Source: Pasteurella bettyae CCUG 2042
Lineage (GTDB): Bacteria > Pseudomonadota > Gammaproteobacteria > Enterobacterales > Pasteurellaceae
Direction of reading: 5' to 3'
NCBI RefSeq assembly: GCF_000262245.1
Contig: NZ_AJSX01000040.1
Coordinates: 62,001 to 126,000, forward strand
Length of the DNA stretch: 64,000 nucleotides
In this document: in pieces, positions 13,112 through 20,572 of the stretch
Numbering within the stretch: position 1 is the stretch's first letter
How the letters are laid out: every line of letters starts with the position of its first letter
Made by a program: the position numbers and the translations under genes
The notes under the pieces: generated by a model
Databases searched by the model: none
Seen by the model: the letters and a program-made list of their open reading frames with translations, nothing else
Told to the model about the DNA's origin: nothing

Positions 13112-13407
13112 AAGAAAAAATTAACAGCACGCAGCGTGCGTTGCGGATTTTAAAAGCCCTGAAAGGGCGAACGATGGACGGCTTAAGCAATAAGGATTTG
13201 TGCGAAGCGATTGATGAAACGCCGGTGAATATCACGCGAGCCACGGCGATTTTAGAAAGTGAAGGCTTTTTGCGAAAACTTCCCACAGGCAACTGGACGC
13301 TCAGTTTTGCCCTGCTCAACTTGGCAGTGTGTTATGAGCAGGATATGCAGGCAGTGAATGAACGATTTAATGAAATGCGACACCGTGTGGCAACAGGCGG
13401 TTTTTAG
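13108..13407 (+). CDS. IclR-like winged-helix regulator of the early operon
   Basis: A 99-residue protein that is essentially one winged-helix domain: STQRALRILKALKGR (about 7-21), a recognition helix near DETPVNITRATAILESEGFL (about 36-55) and a wing ending GNWTLS. Such single-domain IclR-like proteins accompany BcepMu-type transposition genes. It is coupled to the gene before it and precedes the coiled-coil protein gene by nine bases. Confidence 0.7.
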   Translation: MKEKINSTQRALRILKALKGRTMDGLSNKDLCEAIDETPVNITRATAILESEGFLRKLPTGNWTLSFALLNLAVCYEQDMQAVNERFNEMRHRVATGGF

Positions 13408-13416
13408 GAGTAAGCG

Positions 13417-14385
13417 ATGACAGATTTAAGATTAAGTGAACAGCAAGATGCGGTGGCGTTAGCCGCAAAAGCAATGACCCAAGATATTGCAGAAGCCCAC
13501 GAAGCTATGGGTATGGTTAGAGCGTTTGGCTTTGTAAACAAACTGCTGACCGTCGGCACTCTTAAAGTTATGAGAGAAGTTAAAGAAGCCAAGAAATACA
13601 AAGGGTTAGTAACCTACATTGACGGAGAACTGACGACGGTCGGCAGTTGGGAAGAGTTTTGTAAAGCTTGCGGATTAACTAGACAAAAAGTTGATGAAGA
13701 TTTGCAAAACCTTTCTAAATTCGGAGAAGAATTTTTAGAAACCAGCCACCGCCTCGGCTTAGGCTACCGCGAAATGCGAAAACTTCGCCAACTGCCTGAG
13801 GAAGCTCGTGCGGAGATTGTGGAGGCAGATTATTCGGAAGCGACAGATAAAGAAGATTTAATTGAGAAAATCGAAGATTTAACCGCAAAACACGCCAAGG
13901 AAAAAGAAGCCTTGCAAGCCCAGTTGAAACGCAAGTCGGACGATTATGAAGCGCAAGCGAAAGTGCTTGCCACCAAAAACGAGCGGATTAACCACTTAGA
14001 TTTGGAGCTAGCGAAGAAAACTAAAGCGATTGAAACCCAAACGCCTGAACAACGCGGTGGCGTATTACGCGAAGAAGCGGCTGCGATTTCTTACAAAGCA
14101 GAAGCCGTGCTACGCGGACAAGTTTTCCAAGCCTTTGAAGCCTTAACCGCTCACACGGAAGCCACAGGCATTGACCACAAGCAGTTTATGAGTGGCGTAC
14201 TTGCCGAGTATCAGTTGATTTTGTCGGAACTTAAATTCCACTTTCAGCTTGATGATGTGCCAAGTGGCTCGAATGTGCCTGAATGGGCAAGACCTGATTC
14301 AGAATGGGCAGATAAATCTGAAGAGATAGATCCTGCGTTAGCCGCGATGTTAGATAACGCGGTTGAAGCAGACATTGTGGAGTAA
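13417..14385 (+). CDS. BcepMu-type early protein with long coiled coil
   Basis: A 322-residue protein: helical N-terminal part (about 1-70), a segment YIDGELTTVGSWEEFCKACG with HTH-like helices (about 66-115), a long coiled coil (about 145-205) and an acidic C terminus. AGGAG lies seven bases upstream of the ATG. It is placed just before transposase A, as in BcepMu-like phages, where its role is not known. Codon use is like that of the transposase genes. Confidence 0.65.
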   Translation: MTDLRLSEQQDAVALAAKAMTQDIAEAHEAMGMVRAFGFVNKLLTVGTLKVMREVKEAKKYKGLVTYIDGELTTVGSWEEFCKACGLTRQKVDEDLQNLSKFGEEFLETSHRLGLGYREMRKLRQLPEEARAEIVEADYSEATDKEDLIEKIEDLTAKHAKEKEALQAQLKRKSDDYEAQAKVLATKNERINHLDLELAKKTKAIETQTPEQRGGVLREEAAAISYKAEAVLRGQVFQAFEALTAHTEATGIDHKQFMSGVLAEYQLILSELKFHFQLDDVPSGSNVPEWARPDSEWADKSEEIDPALAAMLDNAVEADIVE

Positions 14386-14394
14386 GGAAATGCA

Positions 14395-16215
14395 ATGGCA
14401 ATTTTACCGAGCGTTCTCGCCAAATATGCCGAACGTGTGGAGAAAGCAGGCTTTGGCGAGAAGGAGAAAATTATTGAAGAAGGGCGCAACAAAACGGGCT
14501 TAAGCCGTGCAACCTTTCTGAAACAAATCAAACCGTTTCGACCGGCAAGCGGTCGTAAAGTGCGGTCGGATAAAGGCAAGCATCAACTTGAATTTAAAGA
14601 GTTGCAAACGATTAGCTCGGCTTGGTTACATATCCGCCGTAATAACGGCAAAACAATGATGACATTGGAGCGCATTATGAAGATTTTGAGAACCAACGGC
14701 AAAATCAAGGCGGAATTTACCGATGAGAATACGGGAGAAATTCGCCCTTATTCGACAAGTTCGGTGGAGCGGGCGTTGCGCAATGCCAATCTTCACCCCG
14801 ACCAGCTTTTACGCCCTGCCCCTGTGGTGCAGTTGCAAAGCCGTCACCCCAACCACGTTTGGCAAATCGACCCATCTTTGTGTGTGCTTTATTACTTGAA
14901 AGAAACAGTCAAAGGCAATGGGTTGTGTGTGATGGAAGCGGAACAGTTCTATAAGAACAAACCGGCAAATGTGGCGAAAGTGGAACCGCAACGAGTGTGG
15001 CGGTATGTAATCACCGACCACGCGAGCGGGGTGATTTATGTGGAATATGTGTATGGTGGCGAGACGGCGGAAAATGTCAGCCAATGCTTTATCAACGCTA
15101 TTCAACCGAAATCCAATAAATCAGAGCCGTTTTTTGGTGTGCCAAAGATTTTGATGTTTGACCGTGGTACAGCCAATACTTCGCAAATGTTCACGCACTT
15201 GCTGAACCAGTTGGACGTGAAAATTGAAGTGCCGAAAGCTCACAATGCTCGAGCCAAAGGGCAAGTGGAGAAAGGCAATGATATTGTGGAGCGCCAGTTT
15301 GAAAGCGGTTTGAGGTTTATGAATGTGAACGGGCTTGATGAGTTAAATCAACTTGCCCACCAATGGATGCGCTATTTCAACAGCACAGAAATACATTCAC
15401 GCCATCATAAAACACGCTATCAAGTATGGCAAACCATCAAGTCTGATGAATTACTTTTCCCACCGAGCCGTGAAATTTGCCAAGAGCTGATGATTACCGC
15501 ACTTACCGAACGATTGGTGACCGATAAGTTGGAAATCAGCTTTGAAAATCGCCGATATGATGTGCGTGATGTACCTGATGTGAAAATCGGCGAAAAAATC
15601 ACAGTGGGCAAAAATCCGTACCGCCCTGAATGTGTGCAGGTGCAGTGCTTTGAGCAGATTTTTGCCGATGACGGCACAGTAAGCCTGAAACCTTACTGGG
15701 TGGTGCTGGAGCCGATTGAAGTGAATGAACTAGGCTTCCGTGTGGACGCGGCAATCATCGGCGAAGAATACAAATCCCACCGCAAAACGGCGTTTGAAGC
15801 AAATAAGGAACAGGCGGAGCAACTGGCTTATGGCGTAGAAACCGAAGACGAGTTGAAGCGAGCCAAGAAAGCCAACGCACCGTTATTCAACGGCGAAATC
15901 AACCCTTACAAACACATCGAAGAGAGCAAGCTAATGTGGTTCTTACCGAACAAAGGACAAGAACACAAACTCACCACTAACGCCCGACGGGTGGAGCAAA
16001 AACCGATGTCGGTGGTGGAATTTGCCAAAAATGGCAAGGCTCGCTGGGGTGAGTTGTGGAACGGTGAGTGTTATCAATGGGTGAATGGCAGATACCCACA
16101 AGGCGTGCCGCCACTTGAAGCGGAACGGCTGTTGAGCTTAGGGTTTGAAGATTTTAAAGCGGAGTTTGTGGCACCCGAGCCTACACGCTCTCACTTGAAA
16201 CTATTAGCGGCGTAA
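14395..16215 (+). CDS. DDE transposase, Mu A-like
   Basis: A 606-residue transposase. An N-terminal DNA-binding part precedes an rve-type integrase core with candidate catalytic residues Asp in HVWQIDPSLC (about 159), Asp in LMFDRGTAN (about 253) and Glu in KGQVEKGNDIVE (about 290), followed by a Mu-transposase C-terminal beta-barrel. It joins phage ends to target DNA with help from the B-type ATPase. The start has AAGGA seven bases upstream. Two uptake-signal variants stand side by side at 14545-14566. Confidence 0.93.
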   Translation: MAILPSVLAKYAERVEKAGFGEKEKIIEEGRNKTGLSRATFLKQIKPFRPASGRKVRSDKGKHQLEFKELQTISSAWLHIRRNNGKTMMTLERIMKILRTNGKIKAEFTDENTGEIRPYSTSSVERALRNANLHPDQLLRPAPVVQLQSRHPNHVWQIDPSLCVLYYLKETVKGNGLCVMEAEQFYKNKPANVAKVEPQRVWRYVITDHASGVIYVEYVYGGETAENVSQCFINAIQPKSNKSEPFFGVPKILMFDRGTANTSQMFTHLLNQLDVKIEVPKAHNARAKGQVEKGNDIVERQFESGLRFMNVNGLDELNQLAHQWMRYFNSTEIHSRHHKTRYQVWQTIKSDELLFPPSREICQELMITALTERLVTDKLEISFENRRYDVRDVPDVKIGEKITVGKNPYRPECVQVQCFEQIFADDGTVSLKPYWVVLEPIEVNELGFRVDAAIIGEEYKSHRKTAFEANKEQAEQLAYGVETEDELKRAKKANAPLFNGEINPYKHIEESKLMWFLPNKGQEHKLTTNARRVEQKPMSVVEFAKNGKARWGELWNGECYQWVNGRYPQGVPPLEAERLLSLGFEDFKAEFVAPEPTRSHLKLLAA

Positions 16216-16223
16216 TCGCCCTA

Positions 16224-16259
16224 AAATCTCCCCTAACCCCTCTTTACAAAAGAGGGGAA
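16224..16259 (+). repeat. Palindromic repeat, copy 5 (between transposase A and B)
   Basis: Same orientation as copy 1, with perfect CCCCTCTTT-ACA-AAAGAGGGG-type hairpin arms. It starts nine bases after the transposase stop and ends before AAGGAG of the B gene. Confidence 0.85.
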
Positions 16260-16278
16260 CTTATTGAAGGAGCATTTT

Positions 16279-17451
16279 ATGCTGAAACTAAAACAGGTAC
16301 TGATTGACAAGGGCGTGAGCTTAAGGCAGTTGGCACAGATGATGAATGTGTCGCCTGCGACCATTTCTCAGTTGATAAACCATAATCAACGGGTCCGGGA
16401 GTGGGCGGCATTTGAGAAGAGTTTAATAGCGTCTTTGCAAAAGATTGGGATAAACCAACCGCTTGCAACGCTATTGAGACAGGAAGCGACAGGGGAAAGT
16501 TTGGTGACCGAGCCTGCCGCTTCCGCCCTTAAAACCAAACGAGAAATTAAGGACGAGATTATGTTACTCGCAAAACAGGCTTTATTTCCAGCCACTAAGA
16601 AACATTTTTTATTACCGATTGACCCTTTTTCCGTCGATATTCGCTCGGCTGATGAAGTTTTCGCCACCAGCGACATTCGTTATGTGCGGGAGTCGCTTTA
16701 TCAAACCGCCAAGCACGGTGGTTTTATGGCGGTGGTGGGTGAAAGTGGTGCAGGTAAATCGACCTTGCGCCGTGATTTGATTGACCGCATTCGTGCCGAA
16801 AACGCCCCGATTGCGGTGATTGAGCCTTACATCATCGCAATGGAAGACAACGACATCAAGGGCAAAACGCTCAAAGCAGCCCATATTGCCGAAGCGATTA
16901 TTTCCACCCTTGCCCCACTGCAAAGCGTGAAACGTTCACCTGAAGCACGTTTCCGCCAGTTACACCAAGTGTTGAAAGAAAGCTGTAAATCGGGCTATTC
17001 GAACGTGCTCATCATCGAAGAAGCGCACTCCTTGCCAATTCCGACGCTTAAACACTTGAAACGCTTTTTTGAGTTGGAAGATGGCTTTAAAAAGCTGATT
17101 TCCATTGTGTTGATTGGTCAGCCTGAGTTAAAGCTGAAACTTTCCGAACGCAACACCAAAGTCCGCGAAGTGATGCAACGCTGTGAAGTAGTGGAACTCG
17201 CGCCCCTTGATGCAGAGTTGGAAAACTATGTGGCGTTCCGCTTGGCTAAAGTGGGCAAAAAACTCAGCGATATTTTTGAAGAAGACGCGTTTTTAGCAGT
17301 GCGGCAACGCTTAACGGCGGTGGGCAGAAACAAAACTACCACTAGTTTGCTTTATCCGCTCGCAGTAAACAACTTGCTCACGGCAGCGATGAACTTGGCA
17401 GAAAGTTTAGGCGTGCCGAAAGTGAACGGCGATGTGGTGATGCAGGTTTAG
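16279..17451 (+). CDS. AAA+ transposition ATPase, Mu B-like
   Basis: A 390-residue protein. N-terminal helix-turn-helix (LRQLAQMMNVSPATISQLIN, about 16-35), then an AAA+ ATPase with Walker A GESGAGKST near 155 and Walker B VLIIEEAHS near 247. Mu B binds DNA, picks targets and stimulates the transposase. I chose the ATG at 16279, six bases after AAGGAG; an upstream TTG (16264) overlaps that site. The gene follows transposase A after a palindromic repeat. Confidence 0.92.
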   Translation: MLKLKQVLIDKGVSLRQLAQMMNVSPATISQLINHNQRVREWAAFEKSLIASLQKIGINQPLATLLRQEATGESLVTEPAASALKTKREIKDEIMLLAKQALFPATKKHFLLPIDPFSVDIRSADEVFATSDIRYVRESLYQTAKHGGFMAVVGESGAGKSTLRRDLIDRIRAENAPIAVIEPYIIAMEDNDIKGKTLKAAHIAEAIISTLAPLQSVKRSPEARFRQLHQVLKESCKSGYSNVLIIEEAHSLPIPTLKHLKRFFELEDGFKKLISIVLIGQPELKLKLSERNTKVREVMQRCEVVELAPLDAELENYVAFRLAKVGKKLSDIFEEDAFLAVRQRLTAVGRNKTTTSLLYPLAVNNLLTAAMNLAESLGVPKVNGDVVMQV

Positions 17452-17459
17452 GGGGCGAT

Positions 17460-17663
17460 ATGAGAAAAACAACCTTAATTTTGACCGCATTTTTGTTGGC
17501 TGGCTGTGATGACGGAATGATACAAAAGCAAACGTGGGCGTATGCCGAGCTTTGTATCAGCGGTGTAGTTTACCTCCGCTCGCCCAACGGCAGCCTAACC
17601 CCAAAAATTAACGCAGATTTTTATCCTTATACTTGCCAAAAAGGAGTAACAAACAATGGCTAA
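17460..17663 (+). CDS. Small lipoprotein in the early operon
   Basis: A 67-residue protein with a lipoprotein signal sequence: MRKTTLILTAFLLAGC, lipobox LAGC with Cys16, then DDG. The mature part has two more cysteines that could form a disulfide. It is nine bases after the B gene and overlaps the next gene by eight bases. An envelope lipoprotein expressed from a transposition operon suggests host-surface change or exclusion early in infection; this is inference. Confidence 0.65.
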   Translation: MRKTTLILTAFLLAGCDDGMIQKQTWAYAELCISGVVYLRSPNGSLTPKINADFYPYTCQKGVTNNG

Positions 17664-17889
17664 AATAAAACCTATTACTAGTAAAGATCCTGAAAATTTC
17701 CTGATTTGCTGTAAAGCCTTAGCAAAAGCACTCGTAGATGACCGAGATGGCATTACACAGGCGTTATTTGGCGGTATCACACATTTTAATGGTTCAGTAA
17801 ATGACAATGAAACGATACTGGAAGCCGTGTTAGGCAAGAAATGCGGAAAAATCAAACTCACAATCAGTAAGGAATTAAAAAATGGCTAA
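17656..17889 (+). CDS. Hypothetical early protein (77 residues)
   Basis: A small soluble protein starting MAKIKPITSKDPENFLICCK, with a mixed alpha/beta pattern and a central GGITHFNG turn. It overlaps the lipoprotein gene before it and the Gam gene after it by eight bases each; AAGGAG is seven bases upstream of the ATG. No family recognised. Confidence 0.6.
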   Translation: MAKIKPITSKDPENFLICCKALAKALVDDRDGITQALFGGITHFNGSVNDNETILEAVLGKKCGKIKLTISKELKNG

Positions 17890-18406
17890 ACGCGCAACAA
17901 GAGTAAAAAGCGAAGTACAAGAAATTGCCTTGCAAACCCAAGATGAAGTGGCGCTGGCGATTAAACAAATTGGTGATTTGGAGCGTGAGCAGGTGAGATT
18001 GACCACCCTGCAAGCGGATGAGAAAGCGGCGGTTGATGAAAAATATACGGCAGAATTGACCGCTCTTAAAGAGCAGGTGAAGCCATTACAAAAGGCGGTA
18101 CAAGCGTTTTGTGAAAGTCGTCGTTTAGAACTCACTAACAGAGGCAAACAGAAGACGGCTTACTTTACCACCGGCGAAGTACAATGGCGTGCCAAACCGC
18201 CTGCAGTGGTTGCCAAAGGCATTGACGGCATTTTAGAAAGCCTGCGCAATTTGGGGCTGTTTCGCTTTATTCGCACGAAAGAAGAGCTCAATAAGGAAGC
18301 GATGCTTGCCGAGCCTGATATTGCACGCTCTATTTCGGGCGTAACTATTCGAGAAGGCGTGGAAGAGTTTGTGATTAAGCCGAATGATGAAGAGGTGCGG
18401 AAATGA
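17882..18406 (+). CDS. gam: Mu Gam-like host-nuclease inhibitor
   Basis: A 174-residue Gam homologue: long N-terminal coiled coil (about 8-75), the family segment GEVQWRAKPPAVV (about 98-110) and the FIRTKEELNKEAM stretch (about 133-145). Mu Gam is a Ku-like dimer that covers DNA ends and shields them from RecBCD-type exonucleases. Full length for the family. Overlaps its neighbours by a few bases within the early operon. Confidence 0.9.
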   Translation: MAKRATRVKSEVQEIALQTQDEVALAIKQIGDLEREQVRLTTLQADEKAAVDEKYTAELTALKEQVKPLQKAVQAFCESRRLELTNRGKQKTAYFTTGEVQWRAKPPAVVAKGIDGILESLRNLGLFRFIRTKEELNKEAMLAEPDIARSISGVTIREGVEEFVIKPNDEEVRK

Positions 18407-18624
18407 GTCGAAGACCAAAGATCGACCGCGATGTGCTAGAAGAAGCCTATCGCGAAGCAACAGAAGTCGCAGCAGAAATGGAGCGTTCTGGCAATTATGC
18501 CCGAGCTAGTGAATTGTGGGGAGAAGCAGCAAAGCAAGCGGTAACACTCAAACAACGTGAGTGGTGCAACACGCGCAAAATCTACTGCAAAACATGGCAA
18601 GGTAAACGGGAGAAAAAACAATGA
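18403..18624 (+). CDS. ANR-family small regulator
   Basis: A 73-residue basic protein with the spacing of ANR-family regulators: EVAAEMERSGNYARASELWG (about 21-40), then AAKQA and a WCNTRKIYC segment (about 53-61). ANR proteins such as Aar are small negative regulators of AraC-type activators, often borne on phages. ATGA overlaps tie it to Gam before and to the next small gene after. The call rests on motif spacing only. Confidence 0.55.
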   Translation: MSRRPKIDRDVLEEAYREATEVAAEMERSGNYARASELWGEAAKQAVTLKQREWCNTRKIYCKTWQGKREKKQ

Positions 18625-18779
18625 TTTCCACACTAGACGCCTTAAAAATGCAACTTCGCCAAGCGATTATTCAGCTGGAACAGGCAGAGAAATCGCTGGA
18701 TAAAGAACAAATGGAATACGCCAAAGTGTATGTAAGTAATGCGAAGGGGATTTTGATGAAACTCGGCATTACTTTTTAA
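18621..18779 (+). CDS. Small helical early protein (52 residues)
   Basis: Starts in ATGA overlap with the ANR-like gene; preceded by GGGAG. The product, starting MISTLDALKMQLRQAIIQLE, is a helical, coiled-coil-like hairpin. It closes the first transcription unit, with a UUCG-loop terminator nine bases downstream. No family recognised. Confidence 0.6.
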   Translation: MISTLDALKMQLRQAIIQLEQAEKSLDKEQMEYAKVYVSNAKGILMKLGITF

Positions 18780-18787
18780 GATAAATC

Positions 18788-18811
18788 AAACCGCCTTCGG
18801 GCGGTTTTCTT
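18788..18811 (+). terminator. Terminator inside the early region (UUCG loop)
   Basis: Stem AACCGCC / GGCGGTT with a TTCG tetraloop followed by a T-rich run. It stands between the 52-residue gene and the next gene of the same direction, so reaching GemA and Mor needs read-through or another promoter. Confidence 0.85.
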
Positions 18812-18829
18812 GTATTAGGAGAACCGAAA

Positions 18830-19306
18830 ATGAAAGTGAAATGTAGTGCGTGCGGAGCGTTGCATTCGTTGGATGCGTTAATTGCCAATCAAGCAGCGAG
18901 CGAGGCGCTAAATGCGGCATTGATGGTGAGTGGTGAACTAGGTGAGGCGTTGATTCGCTATTTGGGGCTGTTCCGCCCTGCCAAAAGTTCGCTCACCTTT
19001 GACCGTGTTGCTACGTTATTGAGCGAGCTTACACCGATGATTCAGGCAGGCAAAATTAAGCGTGATGGCGTGGAATGTGATGCCCCTGTGGAGGCGTGGA
19101 TTTATGCGATCAATCAGATGATGGCAAATCGGTCGGCATTGAAATTACCGATGAAGTCGCACGGTTATTTGTTGGAAATTATTGCGAGCCATAAGCCTGC
19201 TGGCACATCGGTGGTGCAAAATTCCGAGCAAAATCGCCCGCTTGCAAGCAATAAAATGAACGCAATTAAAGGAGCGTTGGAATGGGGCAAAACAATCAAT
19301 GGCTAA
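18830..19306 (+). CDS. Hypothetical phage protein with N-terminal CxxC
   Basis: A 158-residue protein with one N-terminal CSACG motif (Cys5, Cys8) and a helical remainder (LTFDRVATLLSELTPMIQAG near 52-71). Similar proteins occupy this place in BcepMu-like early regions, without known function. AGGAG lies nine bases upstream. Its 3' end overlaps the next gene by 25 bases. Confidence 0.65.
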   Translation: MKVKCSACGALHSLDALIANQAASEALNAALMVSGELGEALIRYLGLFRPAKSSLTFDRVATLLSELTPMIQAGKIKRDGVECDAPVEAWIYAINQMMANRSALKLPMKSHGYLLEIIASHKPAGTSVVQNSEQNRPLASNKMNAIKGALEWGKTING

Positions 19307-19656
19307 AGCCCGTACTGGCGCAAGGTGTAGCAATGTTGTTGCTGTTACGTCTGAAAAATTCACCGACGGAAGAGGTAATTCAGCCTACGTTGGAAGCGTG
19401 GTATCAGGTAATTACTTATAAAAAGTCGTGGGATATGGAGTTGGATAAAGTGCGGTTTGAGACGGCATTTATGACACTTGGTCAGACTTGCGATTGGTTT
19501 CCTACGCCAAAACAACTGCTAGAGGCCTTGCCAAGCCGTGAATATCCTGAACTCCCGCCACCACCGCCGAAAAGTGCGGAAGAAATGGCACAGGAAAAGG
19601 CGCAAGTGGAAAGTAATTTACAAAGATTGAAAGCAATTTTAAGGGGTAAACGATGA
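19282..19656 (+). CDS. Hypothetical phage early protein (124 residues)
   Basis: A soluble helical protein with a proline run PELPPPPPK near residue 91 and a charged C-terminal helix. AAGGAG is seven bases before the ATG, inside the previous gene. It ends in ATGA overlap with GemA. A perfect uptake signal is at 19448-19456. No family recognised. Confidence 0.65.
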   Translation: MGQNNQWLKPVLAQGVAMLLLLRLKNSPTEEVIQPTLEAWYQVITYKKSWDMELDKVRFETAFMTLGQTCDWFPTPKQLLEALPSREYPELPPPPPKSAEEMAQEKAQVESNLQRLKAILRGKR

Positions 19657-20039
19657 GAAAACGATTATTGCAGCTGGTGCATATTGGGAAAAGCCAGTTG
19701 GGAATGGACGATGAGACGTATCGAAGTCTATTATCTCAACAATTCTACCAAAATTCTGCAAAAAATATAAGCTATTCAGAGCTAGTGAAACTGGTCAAAA
19801 TATTGCAACAAAAAGGTGCGAAAATTCGCTTGCCGCGTGATACACCGAAACTTTCAGCCGTTCAGCGGAAATTGTGGGCGGTTTGGAAAGCGACAGCCGA
19901 TGAAAGCACGTCTGCAGCGTTAAATGCGTTTGTGGTTCGCTATTATGCCGAGATTGCGGACTGGCGAGAACTCAATAGCGAGCAAACAGCGGCTATTATT
20001 GAGCAGTTAAAACAGTGGAAAAAACGAGTAGGTAAATAA
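19653..20039 (+). CDS. GemA-like regulatory protein (Mu gp16 family)
   Basis: A 128-residue protein matching GemA/DUF1018: N-terminal LLQLVHIGKSQLGMDDETYR (about 5-24) and a central RDTPKLSAVQRKLWAVWK (about 61-78). In Mu, GemA affects host gene expression and DNA topology. It overlaps the next start by one base, pairing it with Mor as in Mu-like phages. Confidence 0.88.
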   Translation: MRKRLLQLVHIGKSQLGMDDETYRSLLSQQFYQNSAKNISYSELVKLVKILQQKGAKIRLPRDTPKLSAVQRKLWAVWKATADESTSAALNAFVVRYYAEIADWRELNSEQTAAIIEQLKQWKKRVGK

Positions 20040-20416
20040 TGATTGATGCCAAATTTGACAATAATGACTTTCAAACCAAAGCCCCCGATTTATTGGCAGA
20101 TTTGGCAAAATATACGGTAATGGCGGTGCGTGAATGTTACCCTGAAATGGACGCGGAAACCGCGGAAAATATCGGCATGATTGTGGCATTGAAGACGGGC
20201 TACAACTGGGGTGGTTTGAATGTGTATGTGCCGAAATCAATGTCGCTTTTTGCCTGTGAACGTGAAAAGCAGATTTTCAACGAGTTCACCGGCAATAATC
20301 ACGCCTATCTTGCTAAGAAGTATGGTTTATCTTTGCAATGGATCTACAAAATAGTGAAACGTGTGCAGAAGGAAGAAATTGCCAAACGACAGTTTGATAT
20401 GTTCGCTCAATCCTAA
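20039..20416 (+). CDS. mor: Mor/C-family middle/late transcription activator
   Basis: A 125-residue Mor-family protein: dimerisation part with MDAETAENIGMIVALKTGYN (about 37-56), then a G-G-x-x-x-Y-V-P turn (GGLNVYVPKS, about 58-67) and a C-terminal HTH (AYLAKKYGLSLQWIYKIVKR, about 89-108). In Mu, Mor turns on C, and C turns on late operons. No separate C gene is seen here, so this single protein may act on the dyads at 784-797 and 8779-8792. Last early gene, followed by a terminator. Confidence 0.9.
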   Translation: MIDAKFDNNDFQTKAPDLLADLAKYTVMAVRECYPEMDAETAENIGMIVALKTGYNWGGLNVYVPKSMSLFACEREKQIFNEFTGNNHAYLAKKYGLSLQWIYKIVKRVQKEEIAKRQFDMFAQS

Positions 20417-20422
20417 AAAAAT

Positions 20423-20460
20423 AAACCCAGTGACCGTAAAAGTCGCTGGGTTTTCTTTTT
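20423..20460 (+). terminator. Terminator after mor
   Basis: Twelve-base stem (20423-20434 with 20442-20453, one T-G pair) and a seven-base loop, followed by a T-rich run. It ends the early operon 110 bases before the prophage end. Confidence 0.85.
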
Positions 20461-20527
20461 CTCTATGTGTAACTCTATTTCATTTCGCCTTTTTCATTTC
20501 TTCCCACTTCATCCAAATTTTTCCCAT

Positions 20528-20572
20528 TTATGTTGGATTATGTGTGAGGGTTATGTTGGGTGAGTTTATTCA
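20528..20572. mobile_element. Right end of the prophage with transposase-site-like direct repeats
   Basis: TTATGTTGG occurs at 20528-20536 and 20551-20559, a 23-base period. The second copy is followed by GTGAGTTTATTCA, and D-serine dehydratase coding resumes at 20573. CA at 20571-20572 fits the TG...CA ends of Mu-type elements. The exact last base and the target duplication cannot be fixed without the other end. Confidence 0.6.

Larger units (their letters stand above)
1..20572. mobile_element. Mu-like (BcepMu-type) transposable prophage, left part outside window
   Basis: The block carries, in phage order, transposase A, ATPase B, Gam, GemA, Mor, repressor, endolysin, Rz/Rz1, small and large terminase, DUF935 portal, Mu F and G homologues and a Mu I-type protease. 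Early genes run rightward and lysis/head genes leftward from a central control region, as in BcepMu; in Mu all but the repressor run one way. The right boundary is set by the point where D-serine dehydratase homology resumes (20573). Tail genes and the other end are not in the window. Only one gene looks decayed (excalibur remnant), so the element may be intact, but this cannot be settled here. Confidence 0.93.
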
